A stretch of DNA of 12,184 bases from DATKDU01 sp035512595. GTDB lineage: Bacteria; Planctomycetota; Planctomycetia; Pirellulales; Pirellulaceae. The stretch spans positions 1-12,184 of the forward strand of contig DATKDU010000430.1 of the NCBI GenBank assembly GCA_035512595.1. The letters run 5' to 3'. Shown here piece by piece: positions 4,668 to 12,144 of the stretch. The translations under genes were made by a program, and so were the position numbers. Under the pieces are notes generated by a model. That model was not told the origin of the DNA, searched no databases, and worked only from the letters and a program-made list of their open reading frames with translations. The first letter of the stretch is position 1; every line of letters begins with the position of its first letter.

Positions 4668-6112
4668 TCCGCTTCCGAGCCCAGACTGTGGTCCAGTGCC
4701 GCTCGCTGGGCTGCGGGTCCTAGTTCGGCCGTGATCTTTCGCCACTGCTCGGCGGCTTGTCGCAGCGACTCCAGGGGATCCTGTCCCTCGACGGCTCGCT
4801 GGACGGCAGTATCGAGCGCGGACAGGTAGCGGTCGCTGCCGGGCAGGCGGACCGTGCTCATCGAGCGGGCGCGCGACTGAGTTTGTTGCACGACGTGGAA
4901 GTACTGCTCGGCTGCTTCTGCGGGGAGACTGCCCACCCACTGCTTGAGGAACGTCCGCTGCGACGCGCGAAAGGGAGCGGCGCCGTTGCTGGCAGGGCCG
5001 ATGCGACTGCTGACCTCCGAGCCAGCCAGCCAGCCCACCAGTCCTTCGGCGGCCGAGACATGGCCGCTGCTCGAGGCGACGGCGGCAAACCGGCCCGCAA
5101 TTCCCAAGAGTGGTATGCGCTCAAACTCGTCCGCCGGCCGCTTTTGCCACTGGCTATGGCGAAAGTGAAATACCTCCCGCGAGCAAGGGAGTTCCGCGAA
5201 GGCGATGTTCGGTACCTCCGCGCCCGGCGCGGCGGGCTGGCTGCCAGGCCAGCCCATCGCCATCGCGCAGCGACCGGCGAGAAGCTCCCCCATCGCGTCC
5301 ACCGGCGATGCGACAGGGGGCAAGTCGCTCGTGCGGAGGCTGGCGACCAGTTCCGTCAAGGCACGGACAAACGGCGGGCGGTCGATGAGCGGGTCGAGTT
5401 TCGGCGTCTCGAAGAGGGGCGTCCTCTGATCGGGGTGGCTGGCGTAGCCCGCAGCCCGAGCAAGTAGTAGCGCGCCGCCGAAGCCAGGGCCGATCGGCTC
5501 GGCTGTGGCCCGCCACGGCTGATTGGCGGTGGGGGCAGCGTCTCCCAGCGACGACCGATCGGCCAGCTTGACGGCGGCAGCCTGATATTCGTCCCATGAC
5601 GTCGGCGGCTTGAGATCCAGCCGCGCAAACAAGTCGGGCCGATAGGCCAGCACGAGTTGCGGCGAACCGAGCGGCAAAGCATAGGTCTTGCCCCCCCAGC
5701 GGATTTCGTCGCGCCGCGTCAGCGGAAGGATGTCCTGCAAGGCCACTGACTCGCTCGCCAGCAGCGGTTCGTCCAGAGGCCGAATCAAGGAACGCTCGAC
5801 CAGTTGTCCCAGAAGTGCTGCCGGGAAAACGATGACGTCGCCCGGCAGGCGGCTGGCCTGGGCCAGTTTCTCGCGGGTCACGGCGTCGATCGTGACATGG
5901 TTCTCGGTTCGCGCGTGCCACTCGCGCTGGATCGCCTCGCCGAGGGGCACATCGTCCACCACGAGCACGCGCAGTGTGACCGGTTCGCTGGGCTTCGCCG
6001 GCGTGGACTTATCGCTGCTTTGCTCGCAGCCGCCCGCGCCCCATAGCGTCGCCGCACCCGCGGCGCAGGAATATCCAAGCCAGTGGCGACGCGACAGACG
6101 TTGCTTGAACAT
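4664..6112 (-). CDS. Extracellular solute-binding lipoprotein with Tat-type signal
   Basis: This 482-residue protein belongs by pattern to the family 1 solute-binding proteins of ABC importers. The N-terminus carries a twin-arginine motif (SRRHWLG, residues 7-13), a hydrophobic stretch and a lipobox ending in GAGGC with Cys29, predicting export by Tat and lipid anchoring. A Ser/Lys/Pro-rich linker follows. Binding-protein hallmarks are GGKTYALPLGSP (140-151), LAYRPDLF (155-162) and PPTSWDEY (169-176). The start at 6112 is chosen over an upstream in-frame ATG because it begins the signal peptide directly, with GAAGG just upstream. It is the last gene of the operon, 31 nt after mptG. No permease or ATPase gene lies in the window. 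Ligand unknown. Confidence 0.8.
   Translation of the reverse strand: MFKQRLSRRHWLGYSCAAGAATLWGAGGCEQSSDKSTPAKPSEPVTLRVLVVDDVPLGEAIQREWHARTENHVTIDAVTREKLAQASRLPGDVIVFPAALLGQLVERSLIRPLDEPLLASESVALQDILPLTRRDEIRWGGKTYALPLGSPQLVLAYRPDLFARLDLKPPTSWDEYQAAAVKLADRSSLGDAAPTANQPWRATAEPIGPGFGGALLLARAAGYASHPDQRTPLFETPKLDPLIDRPPFVRALTELVASLRTSDLPPVASPVDAMGELLAGRCAMAMGWPGSQPAAPGAEVPNIAFAELPCSREVFHFRHSQWQKRPADEFERIPLLGIAGRFAAVASSSGHVSAAEGLVGWLAGSEVSSRIGPASNGAAPFRASQRTFLKQWVGSLPAEAAEQYFHVVQQTQSRARSMSTVRLPGSDRYLSALDTAVQRAVEGQDPLESLRQAAEQWRKITAELGPAAQRAALDHSLGSEAD
4678..4712 (+). terminator. Inverted repeat just after the FmdB-like gene, possible terminator
   Basis: AGCCCAG (4678-4684) pairs perfectly with CTGGGCT (4706-4712), and inside it ACTG (4685-4688) pairs with CAGT (4694-4697). 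It starts 10 nt after the stop of the plus-strand operon, the right place for a transcription end, but no U-run follows. It also lies inside the 3' coding end of the opposing lipoprotein gene. If it acts at all, it would be as a roadblock, a processing site or a stabilising 3' end. Confidence 0.3.
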
Positions 6113-6143
6113 GGGCCTTCTACGACGGTCAGGTAAACATGGT

Positions 6144-7124
6144 TCAATCCCTTGCGGCCGATTCGCGATCACTTGACTCGATGACGGCGCCCTGATTGTC
6201 TGGCTCGGCAACGACCAGATCCAAGGGCGGGCCGTCCCACTCGCCGCGCAGTCGTTCCACTAGTTCATGCGCCGATCGCTCGCTGGGCTGGGCCACGAAA
6301 AGCGTTGGACCCCAGGAGCTTTGCCCGATGCCCGAATGCCCCCAGCCGCGAATCCGCTCGACGAGTGCCGTGAGGACGGGACCGTTATACAGGCCCCCTT
6401 GGTGCTCAGCATAGAAACTTCCCGCCAGTGCGCTATAGCGAAACAGGCTGCCGGCAAACGAGCCAAAGTCGGCGGTTGCCGCGGCTGGAACCAGATGCAC
6501 GCGAACCTCGCGGATTAAAGTCGCGGTGGCCTCCAGTGAGACCGTGATGCGGTCCATCGCCGCGTTCTCGATCTCGCCGGACAGGCCGCGGACTTCCGAC
6601 GGCCGGACGAGGACAAAGCGCCAATCGGCGGGAAGGTCGAGCCGTGTATCGAGCGGCGAGATCGGCTCACCAGGGAGCTTGCCTTGCTCGACCAGCAGGC
6701 CGCCGAGTGCAAAGCCATAAGTGCCGATCGCCGAACGCCGGCCGCGGCCGACGCTCTGGGCCAGTTCCTGCGGCGCACTGGCGGGAAGTCCGCAAAAGGC
6801 GGACAGGCCAGCGGCCACACCGAGCGCAAGCTGCGTCCCCAGACCGAGGCCGACGTGCTCAGGGGGCGCGTGTTCCACGGCAATCCGGCACTGGGGCAAT
6901 GTGGCCAGACCGTGGAACTGCCGCCACCGATCGGCGGCAGTAGCGATGCGTTCGGCCAGCGGGCCGGTGTTGTTCCACGTCCGTGCTGGCTCGATATGCA
7001 GTTGCAGCCCAGGTTGCCGCAGCATGGCGCCGACTCCGCCGAATCGCCGTCCGCTGGCGCCGGCCAGTGCAAAGAGGCCGAAATGCAGGCGGCTGGGAGC
7101 GCGGATCGTAATGCTGCGCGGCAT
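6144..7124 (-). CDS. mptG: Beta-ribofuranosylaminobenzene 5'-phosphate (RFAP) synthase
   Basis: RFAP synthase condenses 4-aminobenzoate with phosphoribosyl pyrophosphate, releasing CO2 and pyrophosphate. This is the committed step of methanopterin biosynthesis in the cytoplasm. The 326-residue protein has the GHMP-kinase-like fold used by this enzyme: APSRLHFGL at residues 9-17, the glycine-rich loop HVGLGLGTQLAL at 90-101, GRGRRSAIGTYGF at 127-139 and GIGQSSWGPTLF at 265-276. The Arg/Gly-rich block and the IGQSSWGP block set it apart from ordinary GHMP sugar or mevalonate kinases. The length is normal. It starts 3 nt after the DUF447 stop, and neighbouring pabA/pabB supply the 4-aminobenzoate precursor, which strongly supports the call. 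Confidence 0.9.
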   Translation of the reverse strand: MPRSITIRAPSRLHFGLFALAGASGRRFGGVGAMLRQPGLQLHIEPARTWNNTGPLAERIATAADRWRQFHGLATLPQCRIAVEHAPPEHVGLGLGTQLALGVAAGLSAFCGLPASAPQELAQSVGRGRRSAIGTYGFALGGLLVEQGKLPGEPISPLDTRLDLPADWRFVLVRPSEVRGLSGEIENAAMDRITVSLEATATLIREVRVHLVPAAATADFGSFAGSLFRYSALAGSFYAEHQGGLYNGPVLTALVERIRGWGHSGIGQSSWGPTLFVAQPSERSAHELVERLRGEWDGPPLDLVVAEPDNQGAVIESSDRESAARD

Positions 7125-7127
7125 GAT

Positions 7128-7733
7128 TCACTCGCGACGTGCAAGCCGCTCCTCGACGTGACGCTTCAGCAGGGCAAATGCCTCCCGCTCCTGAGTGCCG
7201 GCCGTTTTCTCGACGGGGATCGCCAGCCGGGCAAGTTCGCTCTTGATTTCGTCGTCGGGCAAGATGCCGATCCGCGTGGCGAGGATGGCCGCTTCGACGA
7301 CGGCGTGTTTGGCGCGGTTGAAGCCGAAGCATTCGCGGAGCGTGCCAGAGTGTTCCACGCCGCAGCGAATCGTCGTCCGCTCGCTCGAGTCGTCAAGTTC
7401 CCCGACCCGCAGCTCATACCAGCGGCATGCGCCGGCGAGCACGACGCCGCGGACCCGCGCAGCGGGCAACAGCGGCGGCGGCGTGGTAAGCCCGCCAATG
7501 GCGGCGCGGGCCAGCAATTCGACGTCGTCCACCACGTGAAAGACACCTTCGCCGGTGCGCTTGAGGTTTTTGTAGGTGGTCGAGGAAGAGAACGGCCGCA
7601 GGACGAAAAAGCGAAACTCACGATCGACGCGCGGGCCCATCGGCGCAATATTGGGTGTGCCGTTGTCGTTCAGGGTCGTCATGATCCCTTCGACGATCGG
7701 CAAATCGCTGCTGGCTGTATCGCGAGGATGCAT
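7128..7733 (-). CDS. DUF447 family protein of H4MPT gene clusters
   Basis: This 201-residue protein matches, from memory, the DUF447 family that co-occurs with methanopterin genes in methanogens and H4MPT-containing bacteria. The N-terminal half (about 10-120) resembles a split-barrel flavin-binding domain: IVEGIMTTLNDNG (13-25), APMGPR (30-35) and RPFSSSTTYKNL (46-57), followed by FHVVDD. The C-terminal helical part contains ECFGFNRAKHAVVEAAILAT (134-153). The biochemical role is not established; FMN binding is inferred from fold resemblance. ATG at 7733 lies 4 nt after the pabA stop. The frame is open another 35 codons upstream inside pabA, but that stretch lacks family features. It is probably translationally coupled to its neighbours. 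Confidence 0.8.
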   Translation of the reverse strand: MHPRDTASSDLPIVEGIMTTLNDNGTPNIAPMGPRVDREFRFFVLRPFSSSTTYKNLKRTGEGVFHVVDDVELLARAAIGGLTTPPPLLPAARVRGVVLAGACRWYELRVGELDDSSERTTIRCGVEHSGTLRECFGFNRAKHAVVEAAILATRIGILPDDEIKSELARLAIPVEKTAGTQEREAFALLKRHVEERLARRE

Positions 7734-7737
7734 ACAA

Positions 7738-8394
7738 TCAAAACGTGACGGGAACTGCCGGCAAGGTGCGACCTTCAGCGGACGGACGCGGAGACTCTTC
7801 GGCCATCGATGGCATGCCGGCGACGTCCAGTCCCGCAATCCGCAAAAAATTCGCCAGTAACTCGTAGCCCCCTTCGGTCAAAATGGATTCCGGGTGAAAC
7901 TGCACGCCAATCGTCGCATGTCGGCGATGCGCCAGCCCCATGACAACGCCGTCCTCGCTGCGCGCGGTGACTTTCAAGTCGGGCGGCAAGCCAGCTTCAG
8001 AGACAGCCAGCGAATGATACCGGCCCACCGACAGCGGCGACGGCAGCCCCTCGAAAATCCCGTGAGCATCATGCGTGATGAGGCTCGATCTGCCGTGCAT
8101 CGGCTCAGCGCGTAGCACCTGCCCTCCAAAGGCCGCTCCGATCGCCTGATGCCCCAGGCAGACACCGAGCATGGGAATCTCGCCCGTGAGCTGGCGGACG
8201 ACGTCGAGCGAGCAGCCGGCTTCGCTCGGCGTGCATGGTCCGGGCGAGAGGACGATGGCTCGCGGGCGCAGCTCTCGGATCGCTGCCACGTCGATCGCGT
8301 CATTGCGCGCGACATGCGTCGAATGGCCCAGCCGCGCAAAGTACCGCGCCAGGTTGTAAACGAAGCTGTCGTAGTTGTCGATCAGCAGGATCAT
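7738..8394 (-). CDS. pabA: Glutamine amidotransferase of aminodeoxychorismate (or anthranilate) synthase
   Basis: PabA hydrolyses glutamine and channels ammonia to PabB for making 4-amino-4-deoxychorismate. The 218-residue protein opens MILLIDNYDSFVYNLARYF, has the oxyanion segment LSPGPCTPSEAG (49-60), the nucleophile loop GVCLGHQAIG with Cys79, and the catalytic His167 and Glu169 in GVQFHPES. All triad residues are present. The last 30 or so residues (from about 190) are a Pro/Ser/Glu-rich tail beyond the usual end. TrpG and PabA cannot be told apart by sequence alone. The partner gene, which carries the PabB-type lysine, and the methanopterin context favour PabA, although dual use with TrpE is possible. 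The start overlaps the pabB stop (ATGA). Confidence 0.88.
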   Translation of the reverse strand: MILLIDNYDSFVYNLARYFARLGHSTHVARNDAIDVAAIRELRPRAIVLSPGPCTPSEAGCSLDVVRQLTGEIPMLGVCLGHQAIGAAFGGQVLRAEPMHGRSSLITHDAHGIFEGLPSPLSVGRYHSLAVSEAGLPPDLKVTARSEDGVVMGLAHRRHATIGVQFHPESILTEGGYELLANFLRIAGLDVAGMPSMAEESPRPSAEGRTLPAVPVTF

Positions 8395-9857
8395 CGTTCA
8401 CTCACGGCGGCCAGCAGGCCGGCTGCCTTGTGCCACGTCTCCAGAAATTCGTCCTGCGGATTTGACTGCGCGACAATTCCGCCCCCCACGGGCAATTGCC
8501 ACCAGCCGCGGCAGGCCGTGATCGTCCGAATCAAAATGCTCAAGTCCATCGCGCCGTCGAAGCCAAAATACCCCAGCGAGCCGCAGTACGCCCCGCGGGC
8601 CGTCGGCTCCAGTTCCGCGATGATCTCCATCGCCCGCACCTTCGGAGCCCCGGTGATCGATCCGCCGGGAAATGCCGCGGGGATCAGGTCGATCGCCGTC
8701 AGACCTGGACGCAATTGTCCGACGACTACGGAGACCAGGTGCTGTACGAACTGGTACGTCTCCAGACCGCAAAGCTGCGCGACGCGGACGCTGCCCGGTT
8801 GGCAAACCCGCGACAAATCGTTGCGGAGCAAATCCACGATCATGACGTTTTCGGCCCGGTCCTTCTCGCTGGCGAGCAGTTCGTCGCCGGCAAACAGATC
8901 GGCCTCGGGACGCCGCGTGCGCCTGCGGGTCCCCTTGATCGGCCGCGCTTCCGCTTCGCCGCCGAGGACGCGTACGAACCGCTCGGGTGACGCGCTAGCG
9001 ATCTGAAACCGGCCCCAATCCAAAAAGCCGGCAAACGTCGCCGGATTACGGTGCCGCAGACGCAGATAGAGCGACGCAGAGTCGTCGCACGCTCTATGGA
9101 GCAGCCGCTGGGCGATATTGACCTGGAAGACATCGCCGGCGTAGATGTAGTCGATGGCGCGCTGCACCGTCGCTCGATAGTCATCTGGCGAAAAATTGCT
9201 GGTCAGTTCGGGAAGCACACCCGTGGCGAACTGCGGCGCGAGGTCTTCCACATCCAACCTGTCGTTTGCGAGCAAACCCTTGCCGCTCGTGAAATCGACA
9301 TCCGAAGGCTCGCTGATCCACGCGCTGAACTGCTCGATCCGCTGCTGGGCGCGGCGACGGCGAAGGTCCGGATTGGTTTCAGGGAATCCTTGTGAAATGA
9401 TCCACGCCCGATGCTCAGCGTGGTCGAATGTGAGCACCGTATCATAAAGACCAATGGCCAGGCCTGGAATCTGAAACTCGTCGTGACGCGGTCGGGGAAT
9501 CCGCTCCAGGCTGCGCGATAAATCGTATGACAGCAGGCCCGCTGCTCCTCCTTGAAACGGCGGCAGTCCCGGAATGGTCGTTGCACGCCAGCGATCGAGC
9601 TCTGATCGCAGGCGCGCCAGGCCATCGGCCGACTCCGGCGCACACTCCCATGTTGCGAACGGATCGGCAGCCAGAAAGGAATACCGACCCAGGCTCGGCT
9701 CGCGCAATGCACTGTCGAGAAACAGGCAGTGCCGCTGCCGGGCCAATCGGACGAAGGCCGCCTCAGGATCGGGAGCGGGGCGCAGCTCGCACACCAGCGG
9801 CAATCCCGTATCCCGTGCGGCCAGCACGAGCTGCGCGGCGTCGAGCGTCGCGGTCAT
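8391..9857 (-). CDS. pabB: Aminodeoxychorismate synthase component I
   Basis: PabB converts chorismate and ammonia to 4-amino-4-deoxychorismate, the precursor of 4-aminobenzoate. At 488 residues it is of normal length for the chorismate-binding family. An anthranilate-synthase-type N-terminal domain occupies about 1-200, followed by the catalytic domain with QVNIAQ (245-250), ASASPERF (287-294), PIKGTRRR (306-313), EKDRAENVMIVDLLRNDL (331-348) and FPGGSITGAPKVRAMEII (396-412). Lys308 in PIKGT is the residue that marks PabB; anthranilate synthases have Ala there (PIAGT). This is the best evidence that the product feeds 4-aminobenzoate rather than tryptophan. Both ends overlap neighbours by ATGA. 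No pabC (lyase) gene is present in the window. Confidence 0.92.
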   Translation of the reverse strand: MTATLDAAQLVLAARDTGLPLVCELRPAPDPEAAFVRLARQRHCLFLDSALREPSLGRYSFLAADPFATWECAPESADGLARLRSELDRWRATTIPGLPPFQGGAAGLLSYDLSRSLERIPRPRHDEFQIPGLAIGLYDTVLTFDHAEHRAWIISQGFPETNPDLRRRRAQQRIEQFSAWISEPSDVDFTSGKGLLANDRLDVEDLAPQFATGVLPELTSNFSPDDYRATVQRAIDYIYAGDVFQVNIAQRLLHRACDDSASLYLRLRHRNPATFAGFLDWGRFQIASASPERFVRVLGGEAEARPIKGTRRRTRRPEADLFAGDELLASEKDRAENVMIVDLLRNDLSRVCQPGSVRVAQLCGLETYQFVQHLVSVVVGQLRPGLTAIDLIPAAFPGGSITGAPKVRAMEIIAELEPTARGAYCGSLGYFGFDGAMDLSILIRTITACRGWWQLPVGGGIVAQSNPQDEFLETWHKAAGLLAAVSER

Positions 9858-11299
9858 GGCGCTGGCTCCTCGACCTCGGTCGGTCCGCTGGGGCGCGACT
9901 TCCGCAACCGATGGCTCTCCTCAGGCAGCGTGAGGAACCCCCAATTGAGTGCTTCATCCTGGCGATACTGCTTGCCGAGCGTGAGTGCCGTCACTGCTTT
10001 GGCCGCTTCATAGCCGAGGTAGAAAGCGTGTGAGGCGTCGATGGTTTGGGGCGCATGTGCATCGGTAGCACCACCAAACCCAGGATGGAGCAGCCGCTCG
10101 AAAAGCAAAAACGGGTCGCGCTCCGTCAGATGCAGGCCGCGGCCTACGAAATGGACCTGGCCATCTTCGGCATAGAGGCGAAAGTTATTGTCGCGAATCT
10201 GTCGTGCCAATTCATCCAGTGCCGCCGTGCCCAGCGCCGTCAACTTCGGATCGCGAAGCATGACCAGCCCATGATCGACGTGCTTGGGTGGAACGCGCTG
10301 GCGGACCGCATAATTCACCAGCTTCCTGGCCAGGTCGCATTCCCGCACGCTGCTCCGCGCCCAGTTGATCACCTGCGTGGTGAGCACGCTGCGAATGCCT
10401 AGCTCCTCGCAAAGTCCGAGCAGCAGCACATTGACGCCGGCCGAATCGACGTCGGTCATCTCGGTCAGGTTGCCGATCCCCATCAGCATCTCGGCATCGG
10501 GAAAGCGACGCCGCACCTGGAAGTAGCGCTCCAGACTGGCGGCAAATCCCAGCCCAATCGGTTCGAGGATCGCATCAATGCGCAGCGGCACTCCGGCGAC
10601 GGCCAGCTTCTCGACGGTCTCTTCCAGCCCGCCCAACGTTGCCGGATCGTCGGGAATGACGACAACTTCGCACCCCCAGCAAATTGCCGCGTCACGATTG
10701 GATGCATTCACCGACAGCACCAGCTCAGCGCCTGCGTTGACGGCGGGGGCAATTTCTCGTGGATTCAAACTGTCGATGGAAACCCGCAACCCCTCGCCCT
10801 TGAGGACCTGCACGCACTGGGCGACGCCCGACCAGGGCTCGCCCGGATCGCAGCCGACGTCGATCAGGTCCGCACCTGCCTCACGCAGCTCGCGCGCCTG
10901 CGTAACGATCTCTGCCAGGGTCAGACGCTGTGCATGATTGATTTCGGCAATGATCTCGATCGAGTGCCCGCCGTATCCAGGCCGCTCCTTGATCCCGCCG
11001 CCGAGAAATTCCGGCAATTGCCGCAGATCCTTCGGGCCGCGCTCGACAGGAATCCCGCACGCTTGCTGGATCGGCGACAAATCGCCGGCACAGTATCCCG
11101 GAATCAGCACGCGCGTGGCCCGCGGGCAGCGCGTCCAGTGCCGGGCGATCCAGGCCGGCGTCATGAGTGCGGCGACGGTGATCGGCAGCACGTCGATCGT
11201 GTAGTCGAACCCTAGCCGCTGTGACAACGGGGCAACTTCGCGCTGGAGGGCGAACTCCGCCAGCCGGCCGGTGACGAACTGAATGTGCTCGCCGTTCAT
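9854..11299 (-). CDS. DUF6513/dihydropteroate synthase-like protein of methanopterin biosynthesis
   Basis: This 481-residue protein has three parts. Residues 1-115 match my memory of the DUF6513 domain (HIQFVTGRLAEFAL, DYTIDVLPITVAALMTP). About 116-370 form a pterin-binding TIM barrel like dihydropteroate synthase: AEINHAQRLT (118-127), GADLIDVGCDPGEPW (142-156, compare GADIIDVGGESTRP), RVSIDSLNP (172-180) and a distinctive MGIGNLTEMTDVDSAGVN block (273-290). The remaining 110 residues are specific to this family. The long form is found with H4MPT genes, where it is the candidate for coupling the pterin diphosphate to the RFAP-derived arylamine; this is inferred, not shown for this protein. 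ATG at 11299 forms an ATGA overlap with the gene upstream. A longer upstream frame only runs into that gene. Confidence 0.85.
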   Translation of the reverse strand: MNGEHIQFVTGRLAEFALQREVAPLSQRLGFDYTIDVLPITVAALMTPAWIARHWTRCPRATRVLIPGYCAGDLSPIQQACGIPVERGPKDLRQLPEFLGGGIKERPGYGGHSIEIIAEINHAQRLTLAEIVTQARELREAGADLIDVGCDPGEPWSGVAQCVQVLKGEGLRVSIDSLNPREIAPAVNAGAELVLSVNASNRDAAICWGCEVVVIPDDPATLGGLEETVEKLAVAGVPLRIDAILEPIGLGFAASLERYFQVRRRFPDAEMLMGIGNLTEMTDVDSAGVNVLLLGLCEELGIRSVLTTQVINWARSSVRECDLARKLVNYAVRQRVPPKHVDHGLVMLRDPKLTALGTAALDELARQIRDNNFRLYAEDGQVHFVGRGLHLTERDPFLLFERLLHPGFGGATDAHAPQTIDASHAFYLGYEAAKAVTALTLGKQYRQDEALNWGFLTLPEESHRLRKSRPSGPTEVEEPAP

Positions 11300-12102
11300 G
11301 GCTGCCGCTCGCCTCCCTGGCCAAAGCGAATGCCGCCGTTGACGCACAAGGTTTGCCCGGCGATGAAGTCGGCTTGCGGAGAAGCGAGGAACAGCGCAGC
11401 ACGGGCCACATCTTCCGGCGTGCCCCAGCGGCCGCGGAGCGACTCGCGGCATGCGCGGTCCTGCCAATAAGGCGAAGCAGCCTGGCCCCAGCTTGTACGA
11501 ATCCATCCCGGCGCCAGGCAGTTGACCCGCACCTGGGGCGCCAGCGATTGGGCCAGGCTGCGGGTGAAGGCCATCACCGCCCCTTTCACGGCGGCGAACA
11601 GCTCGCCGCTGTCGCCGGCCATGCCTTGCTCCGCCTGGTCCCACCCGATGTTGACGATCGCTCCATTGCCGGCGGCCTTCATCCGCGCGCCGGCTAATCG
11701 CGAGAGGATCATGGTCGCCCGCACATCGACCTGCCACAGGGCGTCGAGTTTTTTCTCGAAGGTCCAGTCGGCCGACTCCCCGGTCAGCACATCGACTCCT
11801 GCCGCGTTGATCCAAATCGAAATGCCCCCTTTCCATTCCCAGGCTTGCCGGACGAGATCATCGAGCGTGTGGGTGTCGGCCAAGTCGGCCAGAATGACCT
11901 GCGCCTGCCGGCCGGCGGCCCGAACCTCGGCAGCCGCCTCATCCGCTGCCTCGCTCCGGCGGCCATGAACCACGATATCCGCTCCGGCGGCAGCCAGCTC
12001 GCGGCAAATAGCCCGGCCAATGCCGCCGCTGGCACCGGTGACCACCGCCACCTGACCCGCCAGCGGAGCGGCAGAATCGGCCTTTTCGGCAGGGTTTGGC
12101 AT
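11296..12102 (-). CDS. Short-chain dehydrogenase/reductase-like protein with substituted active site
   Basis: This 268-residue protein has a classical SDR Rossmann fold: VAVVTGASGGIGRA (18-31) with the TGxxxGxG cofactor loop, HGRRS after strand 2 (Arg48-Arg49 suggesting NADPH), ADLAD (72-76), WINAAG (97-102) and a C-terminal VNGG. The catalytic YxxxK motif reads FAAVK (169-173): the lysine is kept but the tyrosine is phenylalanine. The usual catalytic serine position, about 13 residues earlier, falls in NIGWDQAEQG and is Asp or Gln. It is thus either inactive or uses other chemistry. It is the first gene of the methanopterin operon and overlaps the DHPS-like gene by ATGA. Role unknown; a pterin reductase or scaffold is conceivable. 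No strong ribosome binding site precedes the ATG. Confidence 0.85.
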   Translation of the reverse strand: MPNPAEKADSAAPLAGQVAVVTGASGGIGRAICRELAAAGADIVVHGRRSEAADEAAAEVRAAGRQAQVILADLADTHTLDDLVRQAWEWKGGISIWINAAGVDVLTGESADWTFEKKLDALWQVDVRATMILSRLAGARMKAAGNGAIVNIGWDQAEQGMAGDSGELFAAVKGAVMAFTRSLAQSLAPQVRVNCLAPGWIRTSWGQAASPYWQDRACRESLRGRWGTPEDVARAALFLASPQADFIAGQTLCVNGGIRFGQGGERQP

Positions 12103-12144
12103 AGGTTTGGCGATTTCGGCGGACGGAACTTGCGGAGCTAAGGT

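Noticed and set aside
7734..7838. Upstream extended start for the DUF447 gene
   Set aside because: The extra 35 codons lie wholly in the pabA coding end, show no family features, and the ATG at 7733 gives the normal 4-nt spacing.
8391..9857. Anthranilate synthase component I (TrpE)
   Set aside because: The motif is PIKGT with Lys308, the aminodeoxychorismate synthase form, and the neighbours are methanopterin genes rather than trp genes.
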